A program made the position numbers and the translations under genes. Source: Pelagimonas phthalicica (GTDB lineage Bacteria > Pseudomonadota > Alphaproteobacteria > Rhodobacterales > Rhodobacteraceae). Taken from it: a stretch of 64,000 bases of DNA. Shown piece after piece: positions 8,523 through 16,256 of this stretch (position 1 is the first letter of the stretch; the number at the start of each line of letters is the position of its first letter). A model generated the notes under the pieces. The model did no database searches. It was given only the letters and a program-made list of their open reading frames with translations, and was not told where the DNA came from. Where the stretch lies: contig NZ_SOAP01000002.1 of the NCBI RefSeq assembly GCF_004364805.1, positions 744,001-808,000 on the forward strand, read 5' to 3'.

Positions 8523-10097
8523 TTAGGATTTCTGGAACATGGCGAGCATGCGCCGTGTCACGAGGAAGCCGCCAAAGATGTTGATCCCGGCAAAGAACAC
8601 CGAAATCGCCGCCAGCAGCACCACGAGGAAGCCCCCGCCAGAACCGATCTGCAGCAAGGCACCCAAGATAATGATCGAGGAAATCGCGTTGGTCACCGCC
8701 ATTAGCGGCGTGTGAAGCGAATGCGATACGTTCCAGATCACCTGGAAGCCGACAAAGACCGACAACACAAACACGATAAAGTGCTGCATGAACGAGGCCG
8801 GGGCCACCAGACCCACACCCAGGATCAGCGCAGCACCGACCACCAACAGGGTCACCTGCTGCTTGGTTTGTGCTTTGAACGCCGCCACTTCTGCGGCGCG
8901 CTTTTCTTCCGGTGTCAGTTCAGGCTCAACCACCTTTGGCTTGGCCGCAATCGCCGCGACTTTTGGCGGTGGCGGTGGGAAGGTGATCTCACCCTGATGG
9001 GTCACGGTCGCGCCGCGGATCACGTCATCTTCCATGTTGTGATTGATCTGACCGTCTTTCTCAGGGGTCAGGTCAGCCATCATGTGACGAATATTCGTCG
9101 CATAGAGTGTCGAAGACTGGGTCGCCATGCGCGATGGGAAATCGGTGTAACCAATGATGGTCACGCCATTTTCGGTCACGACTTTCTCATCCGCCACGGT
9201 GCCTTCGGCATTGCCGCCACGTTCCGCCGCAAGGTCAACAATGACCGAACCCGGCTTCATCGCCGCGATCATATCCTCGGTCCAGAGCTTGGGCGCTGGA
9301 CGGTTGGGGATCAGAGCGGTGGTGATGACGATGTCAACCTCAGGGGCCAGTTCGCGGAACTTGGCCAGCTGGGCATTGCGGAACTCTTCGGACTGGACCG
9401 AGGCATAGCCGCCGGTGGCCGCGCCATCCTGCTGCTCTTCCTCAAAGTCGAGATAGACAAATTCCGCGCCCATGGATTCGACTTGCTCGGCCACTTCGGG
9501 GCGCACGTCAAACGCATAGGTGATCGCACCCAAGGATGTGGAGGTGCCAATGGCGGCCAGACCAGCCACACCGGCCCCAACAACCAGAACCTTGGCCGGG
9601 GGAACCTTGCCCGCCGCTGTCACCTGACCGGTGAAGAAACGACCAAAGTTGTTGCCCGCCTCGATCACCGCACGGTAACCGGCGATATTGGCCATGGAGC
9701 TCAGCGCGTCCATCTTCTGAGCCCGGCTGATACGTGGCACCATTTCCATGGCGATCACATTCGCGCCCGAGGCCTTGGCCTTTTCCAGACCGGCCTCATT
9801 GCCGCCCGGATTAAAGAAGGTGATCAGCGTCTTGTCAGACGTCAGCCGATCCAGCTCTTCTTCTTGTGGGATACGCACCTTGGCGATGATATCGGCGGTG
9901 GACCACAGCGCCTCTGCGCCTTCCACAACCTCAACATCGGCCGCCGCATAATCCGCATCCGAAAACCCGGCTTTCGCGCCGGCCCCGGATTGGATCACAC
10001 AGTCGTATCCCAGTTTCTGTAATTGACGCGCCGAATCCGGTGTCATCGCAACGCGATTTTCACCAGCTTCGACCTCTAACGGCGTCCCTATCTTCAC
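8523..10097 (-). CDS. pntA: NAD(P) transhydrogenase subunit alpha
   Basis: 524 aa. It carries the NAD(H)-binding domain I fused to the membrane part of the alpha subunit, as in E. coli, rather than the split PntAA/PntAB found in some alphaproteobacteria. The N-terminus ([20 protein letters not shown]) is typical; the Rossmann motif is [20 protein letters not shown] near residue 170; a proline hinge (FPPPPPK) near residue 375 separates it from four C-terminal membrane helices after residue 405. Translation begins at GTG (10097), preceded by AAGGGGAA. First gene of pntAB; the 125 bases upstream should hold the promoter, though I cannot point to clear -35/-10 boxes. Confidence 0.97.
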   Translation of the reverse strand: MKIGTPLEVEAGENRVAMTPDSARQLQKLGYDCVIQSGAGAKAGFSDADYAAADVEVVEGAEALWSTADIIAKVRIPQEEELDRLTSDKTLITFFNPGGNEAGLEKAKASGANVIAMEMVPRISRAQKMDALSSMANIAGYRAVIEAGNNFGRFFTGQVTAAGKVPPAKVLVVGAGVAGLAAIGTSTSLGAITYAFDVRPEVAEQVESMGAEFVYLDFEEEQQDGAATGGYASVQSEEFRNAQLAKFRELAPEVDIVITTALIPNRPAPKLWTEDMIAAMKPGSVIVDLAAERGGNAEGTVADEKVVTENGVTIIGYTDFPSRMATQSSTLYATNIRHMMADLTPEKDGQINHNMEDDVIRGATVTHQGEITFPPPPPKVAAIAAKPKVVEPELTPEEKRAAEVAAFKAQTKQQVTLLVVGAALILGVGLVAPASFMQHFIVFVLSVFVGFQVIWNVSHSLHTPLMAVTNAISSIIILGALLQIGSGGGFLVVLLAAISVFFAGINIFGGFLVTRRMLAMFQKS

Positions 10098-10222
10098 GAT
10101 ATTCCCCTTTGTTCTCAGGTACTCCTACGCCCCTGGAGAGGCGTTAATTCGCATTTCACCGGCAATAATGCCGCTCTGCAGCGACAGGCAGTGGGCGCTG
10201 TAAAGCATACCCAAAGGAAAAA

Positions 10223-10675
10223 TTAAACCCATCGGCGCGTTTGTTGCGCATAGCGTAAAAAATCGGCAACAAACTTTCGTCGTAGTTTTTGTTCCTCAGG
10301 CACGACAAAGCGCCGCTCCAGAATCCAGACAAGGATCGGAATCAAGGGCAGCCCCAATACAGCATCCCAATAGAGGATAAAGCCTGTCAGGATCATGACA
10401 TCGCCAAGGTAGATCGGATTGCGCGAGCGTTTGAAAATCCCGCTGGTGACCAACCGGTCCGGCATCTCATGGGGCATAAAGGTCGTGCGGTGGCGGCGCA
10501 TCTCATAAAGCGCCAACGCAATCAGGATCACCCCACCGCCAACCAGCAATCCGCCCAGTAAGTCAGCCCAAACAGGCCCAAAACCCAAGCCGAAACCGGC
10601 ATGGGTTTTCTGCATCCAGGCCGCAATCAGCCCCGCCGCCAACCAGACCGGCGGCACATCCACCCATTTCAACAT
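10223..10675 (-). CDS. isoprenylcysteine methyltransferase-family membrane protein
   Basis: 150 aa, mostly membrane-embedded, with four predicted hydrophobic helices. The motif TSGIFKRSRNPIYLGDV followed by EEQKLRRKFVADFLRYAQQTRRW matches the ICMT/PEMT-like small methyltransferase family, where R-N-P-x-Y-x-G is the signature and the C-terminal E-E-x-x-L-x-x-x-F-x-x-Y segment helps bind S-adenosylmethionine. The bacterial substrate is generally unknown. The start at 10675 (MLKWVDVPPVW) follows GGGGATCA. It lies downstream of the MBL-fold gene across the repeat at 10689, so co-transcription with it is possible. Confidence 0.82.
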   Translation of the reverse strand: MLKWVDVPPVWLAAGLIAAWMQKTHAGFGLGFGPVWADLLGGLLVGGGVILIALALYEMRRHRTTFMPHEMPDRLVTSGIFKRSRNPIYLGDVMILTGFILYWDAVLGLPLIPILVWILERRFVVPEEQKLRRKFVADFLRYAQQTRRWV

Positions 10676-10688
10676 TGATCCCCCATGG

Positions 10689-10750
10689 TTTCTTTCGGCT
10701 AAAAATATCCCGGGGAGTCCCGAGCCTGCTCGGGACGGGGCAGCGCCCCT
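10689..10750 (+). repeat. intergenic repeat family 1, copy A
   Basis: Copy of a modular repeat: pyrimidine-rich TTTCTTTCGG, then AAAATATCCCGGGG, a variable hairpin (GTCCCGAGC / GCTCGGGAC, perfect 9 bp, 2-base loop at 10717-10736) and GGGGCAGCGCCCC at the end. The same modules in the same order occur at 53987 and, inverted, at 62637; a half-module pair occurs at 18348. Here it begins where the MBL-fold gene stops on the minus strand and may act as its transcript end. Confidence 0.65.
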
Positions 10751-11720
10751 ATTCCCACTCCATCTCTTCAAAGACACGACCGGCATTTTTGGTCGCCAAT
10801 TCCTCGAATGTATCCATATGGCGCCAACGGGTCTGATCGACATAGTAGGCCCCGGCCAAATCCCCGCCTGCGTCGATATGCGCAGCAATCTTGTCGCGCA
10901 GATCACGCAGATAGTCCGAGGTTCCCGCCACAACCAGATCCATATTGGTGGGATGCCCATGACCGGGAATCACATAGGTTGCGCCCAGCTCCATAAATGG
11001 CCCGTCAAAGGTCTCGATCCAACAGCTGGTGCAGGTATCGGCAAAGATCGGCGGCATGCGTTCGTGAAAGGCAATATCGCCCGCAATGACCAGAGACAGC
11101 GCCGGGATCCAGACCTGCGTGTCGCCGGGCCCGTGGGCGGGGCCCAGATGCAGCACCTCCAGGACCATATCGCCCATCTCAACCACATGCTTGTCCTCAA
11201 AGCTGAGATTGGCGGTCACAACCCGTGTGCCCTCTGCCTTGTCGCGATTATAGCGTTCCATCCCTTGCAGGATGAAATCACCATTCTCTTCCACCTCATG
11301 GATCGCATCCACATGGGCCAGAATATCCACCCCCAGATCTGCCCAATAGGCATTGCCCAGCATGGCATGCCCCTGCCCGTTCTCATTGATCACCAGCTTG
11401 ACCGGCTGATCGGTCACCGCCTTGATCTCGTCATGCAGGGCCGCCGCCAAACGCACCGAGGCCCCGCCATTGATCACCACAACCCCATCGCCGGTTACCA
11501 CAAAGGACAGATTGTTATTGTGGCCGGAATTCTCATAGGTCGGCGGCGCGGTCGCCCCGATTGCAGAATAGACCCCCGGCAACACCTGCACCGGTTTGTC
11601 ATAAAGCTCGGATTGCGGGTATTTGTCAGCAATATCTTCGCTGGCCCAAGCGGTACCGGCCGACAGCATCAGCGCCAATGTCGACCTATATAGTGTCGCA
11701 GCAAGACAGGTGCGGGTCAT
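10749..11720 (-). CDS. secreted MBL-fold protein with atypical metal site
   Basis: 323 aa with an N-terminal signal peptide (LMLSAGTAWA, cleavage near residue 27). The body has the metallo-beta-lactamase fold order: NLSFVVTGDGVVVINGG, the metal-motif position, GPAHGPGDTQVWIP, VIAGDIAFHERMP and the final VIPGHGHP. The canonical HxHxDH is missing: the site reads ENGQGHAMLGN, keeping only the last His. The metal ligands after it (GPAH, AGD, PGHGH) remain. This suggests mononuclear zinc binding or loss of hydrolase activity. TTG and ATG are adjacent at the start; ATG at 11720 has GGGAGG seven bases upstream. Divergent from the SDR gene. Confidence 0.83.
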   Translation of the reverse strand: MTRTCLAATLYRSTLALMLSAGTAWASEDIADKYPQSELYDKPVQVLPGVYSAIGATAPPTYENSGHNNNLSFVVTGDGVVVINGGASVRLAAALHDEIKAVTDQPVKLVINENGQGHAMLGNAYWADLGVDILAHVDAIHEVEENGDFILQGMERYNRDKAEGTRVVTANLSFEDKHVVEMGDMVLEVLHLGPAHGPGDTQVWIPALSLVIAGDIAFHERMPPIFADTCTSCWIETFDGPFMELGATYVIPGHGHPTNMDLVVAGTSDYLRDLRDKIAAHIDAGGDLAGAYYVDQTRWRHMDTFEELATKNAGRVFEEMEWE

Positions 11721-11743
11721 CAATCATCCTCCCAGAATTTTAA

Positions 11744-11759
11744 ACACATTCGCATGTGT
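11744..11759. promoter_or_regulatory. small inverted repeat between divergent genes
   Basis: ACACAT-TCGC-ATGTGT, a perfect 6-4-6 inverted repeat 24 bases upstream of the MBL-fold gene and 92 bases upstream of the SDR gene. It could be a regulator's operator; the TetR regulator encoded at 12683 is one candidate. No experimental basis. Confidence 0.35.
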
Positions 11760-11851
11760 GAATGACAATGCCAAGATCCGTTGCGTCACCAAAGCTGCGT
11801 CCCCTTGCCTCTCTCACCCCTGCCGATAGTTTGAACGTGAGGGAGGACATC

Positions 11852-12601
11852 ATGCTCAACAACAAACACGCCATCGTCACCGGCGGCGGCACAGGCATCG
11901 GTCTGGCAATTGCCCAGGCTCTGGCCGCCCAAGGGGCCGAGGTCACGATTACCGGGCGACGCGCCGAGGTTCTGGAACAGGCCGCCACAGACAGGATCTA
12001 CCCCTTGGTGATGGACGTCACCAATGAAACGTCGATCATTAATGGCATCGCAGAGGCGGTGACCGCCCGGGGTCCTTTCCAGATATGTGTCCCCAATGCT
12101 GGGATTGCCGAGGGCAAATCGATCCTGAAAACCGATCTCGCCACCTGGCGCAATATGATGGCCACCAATCTTGACGGCGTCTTCCTGACAATCCGCGAAA
12201 GCCTGACCTCCATGTCACAGACCGATTGGGGCCGCGTGATTGCCATCAGTTCCATCGCCGGGGTGCGCGGTCTCAAGGGCGCGCCCTGCTATAGCGCCTC
12301 CAAACACGGGGTGATTGGCCTGATCCGGTCGCTGGCGGCGGATTTCGCCGCCAAGCCCTATACATTCAACGCAATCTGCCCCGCCTATGTGGAAACCGAC
12401 ATCATAACCCGCAATGTCACCTCAATCATGCAGCGCACCGGGTTGGATGCTGACAAAGCCCGCGCGCTCATGGTTGATCTGAACCCGCATGGCCGGTTGA
12501 TCACCACTGAAGAAGTCGCCGAAGCGGCGCTTTGGCTCTGCGGGCCAAATTCCGACAGTGTCAATGGCCAGGACATCCGCATCGCGGGCGGCGAGGTCTG
12601 A
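11852..12601 (+). CDS. short-chain dehydrogenase/reductase
   Basis: 249 aa classical SDR using NAD(P)(H). Visible motifs: TGGGTGIG cofactor loop at residue 11, NAG (as PNAGIAEG), catalytic Ser in ISSIAG, YSASK with the active-site Tyr and Lys, and CPAYVETDI after the last strand. It looks like the hydroxybutyrate/3-oxoacyl reductase branch, but the substrate cannot be deduced. The ATG at 11852 follows GGGAGGACATC; an upstream in-frame ATG is less likely. Divergent from the MBL-fold gene and convergent with the TetR gene, separated from it by a strong hairpin. Confidence 0.88.
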   Translation: MLNNKHAIVTGGGTGIGLAIAQALAAQGAEVTITGRRAEVLEQAATDRIYPLVMDVTNETSIINGIAEAVTARGPFQICVPNAGIAEGKSILKTDLATWRNMMATNLDGVFLTIRESLTSMSQTDWGRVIAISSIAGVRGLKGAPCYSASKHGVIGLIRSLAADFAAKPYTFNAICPAYVETDIITRNVTSIMQRTGLDADKARALMVDLNPHGRLITTEEVAEAALWLCGPNSDSVNGQDIRIAGGEV

Positions 12602-12630
12602 CATCCCGTTTCAGCCCCCGCGCGCGTCCG

Positions 12631-12678
12631 GGTGCCAAAATCAAGCATGGCCCCATCGGGGCCATACCTTTTGATACC
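12631..12678. terminator. convergent intrinsic terminator
   Basis: Core ATGGCCCC-ATC-GGGGCCAT (perfect 8 bp, 12647-12665) is nested in an outer pairing GGTGCCAAAA / TTTTGATACC. It lies between the SDR (plus) and TetR (minus) stops. Confidence 0.75.
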
Positions 12679-12682
12679 AGCG

Positions 12683-13264
12683 CTAAACCTGCAAAGCGCG
12701 GGCGAACAGCCGGGCGGTTGCCGGGATGTCCTTTTCCAACCGGTCAAAGGGAGGTTTCTTTAACCCTTCCAACGCGGAAAAGATCACGCGCGCCGTGTCC
12801 TGTGCCGTGCCCTCAAGGGCCAATGCGCCCTGCCCGGCTTTCTGATCCAGCCAGTCGGCAAAGATCCTCTCCAACTGCGCGGCCCCGGTTTTGATTTGCT
12901 CGGCCGAGACGGATTTCCCCAGCTCCATCAACTCATCGCCGTGCGGCGAATTGGCAATCACCTCAACGCCGGCCAGCTTGACGCGAAAACTCCGTTCAAG
13001 AACCTCAACCAAAGGCCCCTCTACCGCCAACGCCGCCCGCATCGCCACTGCCGAGCGGTCGTAGAACAGTTTGGTCAGGCTGCAGGCAATGTCTTCTTTG
13101 TTGCGAAAATACTGATACAGCGCTGGTCGCGACATGCCTGCCGCCTTGGCAAGATCTTCCATCGATGTTTTGCGATAGCCATATTGCGCAAAAACACCCA
13201 TGGCCGCATCCAGGATTGCGGCTTGCTTTTGCTGCTCTTTGTCCAAGGTCGAAATCTCTGCCAT
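12683..13264 (-). CDS. TetR-family transcriptional regulator
   Basis: 193 aa. The N-terminal DNA-binding domain is clear: ILDAAMGVFAQYGYRKTSMEDLAKAAGMSRPALYQYFRNKED, with the recognition helix MSRPALYQYF. The remaining 130 residues are the ligand-binding helical domain and have no specific signature. It is divergent from the molybdenum hydroxylase operon with 98 bases between the starts, and that gap holds inverted repeats, so it most likely represses itself and that operon. The ligand is unknown but may be the hydroxylase substrate, an aldehyde or N-heterocycle. Confidence 0.92.
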   Translation of the reverse strand: MAEISTLDKEQQKQAAILDAAMGVFAQYGYRKTSMEDLAKAAGMSRPALYQYFRNKEDIACSLTKLFYDRSAVAMRAALAVEGPLVEVLERSFRVKLAGVEVIANSPHGDELMELGKSVSAEQIKTGAAQLERIFADWLDQKAGQGALALEGTAQDTARVIFSALEGLKKPPFDRLEKDIPATARLFARALQV

Positions 13265-13281
13265 CCTGACGGTCTGACAAT

Positions 13282-13339
13282 TTTACCCCGGTTTGTAAAT
13301 AGGGTTTGACAAACTGACATTTTTCAGCATTTATGTCAG
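13282..13339. promoter_or_regulatory. divergent promoter/operator for tetR and hydroxylase operon
   Basis: Contains TTGACA (13306-13311) as a -35 candidate for the plus strand and two inverted repeats: TTTAC..GTAAA with an 8-base spacer (from 13282) and CTGACAT (13314-13320) / ATGTCAG (13333-13339) with a 12-base spacer. The second would overlap the -10 region, the usual place for a TetR-type operator. Confidence 0.5.
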
Positions 13340-13362
13340 AAAGTCAGATTACGGAGTGTTCC

Positions 13363-13821
13363 ATGTCCAAAACCATCACCGTCAACGGCGCAGAGCATCA
13401 CATAGACCTCCCCGGAGAGGTGCCTTTGCTTTGGGTTTTGCGCGACCAGCTGAATATGACCGGTACCAAATTTGGCTGCGGGGTTGCGGCCTGCGGGGCC
13501 TGCACCGTTCACATTGACGGCGAGGCCGTGCGTTCCTGTCAGGTCGCGCTTGAGGATGTGGAGGGGGCTGTCACCACGATCGAAGGATTGGGCACGCCCG
13601 AGATGATGCATCGCCTGCAACAGGCTTGGGTTGATCATCAGGTGGCGCAATGCGGCTATTGTCAATCCGGGCAGATCATGCAGGCCGCCGCCTTGCTGGA
13701 CACCACGCCCAACCCAAGCGATGCCGATTTTGACGAGGCTATGGCAGGCAATCTCTGCCGGTGTGGCACCTACCCGCGCATCCGCGCCGCCATCAAAGAC
13801 GCCGCCGGGCTGGAGGGCTGA
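13363..13821 (+). CDS. (2Fe-2S) subunit of molybdenum hydroxylase (isoquinoline 1-oxidoreductase type)
   Basis: 152 aa small subunit that passes electrons from the molybdenum cofactor. The plant-type 2Fe-2S site is CGVAACGAC plus a Cys about 20 residues later (RSCQVAL). The second all-helical 2Fe-2S site is [11 protein letters not shown] and [11 protein letters not shown]. This size and order match IorA/CoxS-like subunits of the xanthine dehydrogenase family. It has no signal peptide, so it would be co-exported with its Tat-signal partner encoded 4 bases downstream. Start at 13363 follows ACGGAGTG. Confidence 0.93.
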   Translation: MSKTITVNGAEHHIDLPGEVPLLWVLRDQLNMTGTKFGCGVAACGACTVHIDGEAVRSCQVALEDVEGAVTTIEGLGTPEMMHRLQQAWVDHQVAQCGYCQSGQIMQAAALLDTTPNPSDADFDEAMAGNLCRCGTYPRIRAAIKDAAGLEG

Positions 13822-13824
13822 CCC

Positions 13825-16062
13825 ATGGCCAATATCGCAAAAATCGCCCGCCGCAGTTTTCTTTTCGGGTCGCTCGCCATTGCTGGCGGGGTCGCGCTTG
13901 GCACCTGGTATGTGGCCAAACCCGCGCCGAACCCGTTGAAACCCGGACCGGATGAGGCCGCGCTGAACGCCTTTGTTCTGATCAATCAGGATGGGGTCAC
14001 TTTGATCGCGCCGCGTGCGGAGATGGGGCAAGGGGTGCAAACCACCTGGGCCGCGCTTTTGGCTGAAGAGCTGGATGTCACCCTGGATCAGGTCACCGTC
14101 TTGCATGGCGAACCGGCCCATGCCTATTTCAATACCGCCATGCTGGGCGAAAGCCTGAACACCAAGGGCTATGATGACAGCGCCTTTCAACACCTTATGG
14201 CGCAGGCCATGGGGCGGATTGGCAAAGTTCTGAACTTTCAGGTCACTGGGGGGTCGACCTCGATGCGTGATGGTTACGAGCGGATGCGGGTCTCGGGCGC
14301 GACGGCGCGCGAGATGCTCAAGGCCGCGGCGGCAGAACGGCTGGGCGTCGATGTCAAACAACTCCAGACGGAAAACGGTCAGGTGCTCGCGCCGGGCGGC
14401 ATCACCCTGCCCTACCGCGAACTGGCCAAGGAGGCGGCCAAGATCGATCCGCCAAAGGTCACTCTCAGACCTCGTTCCGAATGGAAAATCCTCGGCAAGT
14501 CGCAACCTCGCATTGATATGCTGGGCAAATCCACCGGCACGGCGCAATTTGGCATCGATACCCGCCTGCCCGGCATGAAATTCGCCTCATTGCGCATGAG
14601 CCCCAAACGCGCCGGTATGAAAAGCTTTGACGCCAGCGCTGCCAAATCCATGCCCGGTGTCGAGAAAATCGTCGATATGGGCGATGGGGTTGCGGTGATT
14701 GCCAGCAACACCTGGCTGGCGATGCAAGCCTTGGACGCGATCGAATTTGTCTGGGAGCCCGCCGATTTCGAGGCCAGCTCCGATGAGATTTTCGCCAAGA
14801 TCGAAAGCGCCTTTGAACAGGAGCCCAACTCAGCCTTTCGTGACGATGGCGATGTTGATCAATTGCCAGCGGGCAGCGAAACCCTGTCGGCGGAGTACCG
14901 AGTGCCCTTCCTCTCCCATGCCAGCATGGAACCCTTGAACGCCACGGCCTGGATTGATGGCAGCAAGCTGCGCATCTGGACCGGCACGCAATCGCCCAGC
15001 TTTGTCCAAAGCGCCTGCGCCGACGAGGCCGGGATTTCCGCGCAGGATGTTGTTGTGGAAACCACGTTGATGGGCGGGGCCTTTGGCCGACGGGGCGAGT
15101 TTGACTATGCCATCCTGGCCACCCGCGTCGCCAAGGCCGTGCCCGGCACGCCGGTTCAGGTCACCTGGTCGCGCGAAGAGGACATGACCCACGACTTCTA
15201 CCGCCCTGCTGCCATCGCACGGTTGCGCGGCGGGCTTCATGAGGGTCAGCCGGTGGCGCTGGATGTTCAGGTCTCGGCCCCCAGCCTGTCAGACCAGATC
15301 ATGAAACGCTGGATGGGGCGTGATGGCGGTGGCGCGGATCGCACCATCATCGACACGGCCTATAACCAACCCTATGGCTTTCCCAATTACCGCGCGCGCG
15401 GCTACAAGGCCGACACCAAACCGCCACTTGGGGCCTGGCGGTCTGTCGGGGCCAGTTTCAACGGGTTCTTTATCGAAGGCTTTGTCGATGAAATGGCCCA
15501 CGCGGCCGGTCAGGACCCGCTGGATTTCCGCCTGACCCTGACAAGCGCGGAATGGGAACCGGCCTATAATGTCTTGCAAGCCGTCAAAGACATGTCGGGC
15601 TGGACCGGCACAACACCCGAGGGCATAGGCCGTGGCGTGGCCATGGTCTATAGTTTCGGGACACCGGTCGCTATGGTGATCGAGGTACAGGACGTCGACG
15701 GATCCGTGCGCCTGAACGAGGCCTGGATCGCCGCCGATCCCGGCGTGGCGCTGGACCCGAGCATTATCGAGGCGCAGCTTTTTGGTGGCATGGTCTATGG
15801 GCTTTCTTCGGCAATGGGCGAAGAGATCACCTTTGCCGATGGCGCGGTCGAACAACAGAACTTTCCCGATTACGAACCCTTGCGCATGCCGCAAATGCCC
15901 AAGGTCACTGTCCGTATTCTGGAAACCCAGGAACATATCAGCGGCATTGGTGAACCGGGTACACCACCCGCGCCCCCTGCCCTTGCCAATGCCATATTTG
16001 ATCTGACCGGTCAGCGGATCAGGCAATTGCCGCTGAATAAGGAGATCGACTTTTATATCTGA
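13825..16062 (+). CDS. molybdopterin-binding subunit of molybdenum hydroxylase, Tat-exported
   Basis: 745 aa large subunit. It starts with a twin-arginine signal (ARRSFLFGSLAIAGGVALG), so the complex should be folded in the cytoplasm and exported by Tat, encoded at 21-23 kb. Cofactor-binding segments include PRAEMGQGVQTTWAAL near residue 65, GGAFGRRGEFD, GAWRSVGASFNGFF and, near the C-terminus, GIGEPGTPPAPPALANAI, whose Glu is the base of this family. It resembles isoquinoline 1-oxidoreductase beta (IorB) and related aldehyde or N-heterocycle oxidases. There is no FAD subunit nearby, as expected for this branch, where electrons go to a cytochrome. Substrate unknown. Confidence 0.92.
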   Translation: MANIAKIARRSFLFGSLAIAGGVALGTWYVAKPAPNPLKPGPDEAALNAFVLINQDGVTLIAPRAEMGQGVQTTWAALLAEELDVTLDQVTVLHGEPAHAYFNTAMLGESLNTKGYDDSAFQHLMAQAMGRIGKVLNFQVTGGSTSMRDGYERMRVSGATAREMLKAAAAERLGVDVKQLQTENGQVLAPGGITLPYRELAKEAAKIDPPKVTLRPRSEWKILGKSQPRIDMLGKSTGTAQFGIDTRLPGMKFASLRMSPKRAGMKSFDASAAKSMPGVEKIVDMGDGVAVIASNTWLAMQALDAIEFVWEPADFEASSDEIFAKIESAFEQEPNSAFRDDGDVDQLPAGSETLSAEYRVPFLSHASMEPLNATAWIDGSKLRIWTGTQSPSFVQSACADEAGISAQDVVVETTLMGGAFGRRGEFDYAILATRVAKAVPGTPVQVTWSREEDMTHDFYRPAAIARLRGGLHEGQPVALDVQVSAPSLSDQIMKRWMGRDGGGADRTIIDTAYNQPYGFPNYRARGYKADTKPPLGAWRSVGASFNGFFIEGFVDEMAHAAGQDPLDFRLTLTSAEWEPAYNVLQAVKDMSGWTGTTPEGIGRGVAMVYSFGTPVAMVIEVQDVDGSVRLNEAWIAADPGVALDPSIIEAQLFGGMVYGLSSAMGEEITFADGAVEQQNFPDYEPLRMPQMPKVTVRILETQEHISGIGEPGTPPAPPALANAIFDLTGQRIRQLPLNKEIDFYI

Positions 16063-16080
16063 TTTTCAACGGAAGTTTTG

Positions 16081-16113
16081 GAAAAGCCCGGGCCGATTGG
16101 CTCAGGCTTTCCT
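16081..16113 (+). terminator. probable terminator of hydroxylase operon
   Basis: AAAGCC ... GGCTTT outer stem with an inner GGGCC / GGCTC pairing (one mismatch, one wobble) around GATT, then CCTTT. The remaining 140 bases up to the RTX gene show nothing else clear. Confidence 0.5.
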
Positions 16114-16256
16114 TTGGCATTTGTGTCTAATCCCTCTCAAACTTTCCCCTGTTTCGCCTCAATTGCCCCACATCCCCGCCACGGCTGGACTGTATCCATC
16201 TTGGAAACGGACCCGAAAACCGGGCCACCAGGACAGGCGCGAGCAGGAGCAGTGCG

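Noticed and set aside
8712-10022. 436-codon open frame on the plus strand opposite pntA
   Set aside because: It is rich in Arg, His and Gly and mirrors pntA codon structure; pntA is certain on the other strand.
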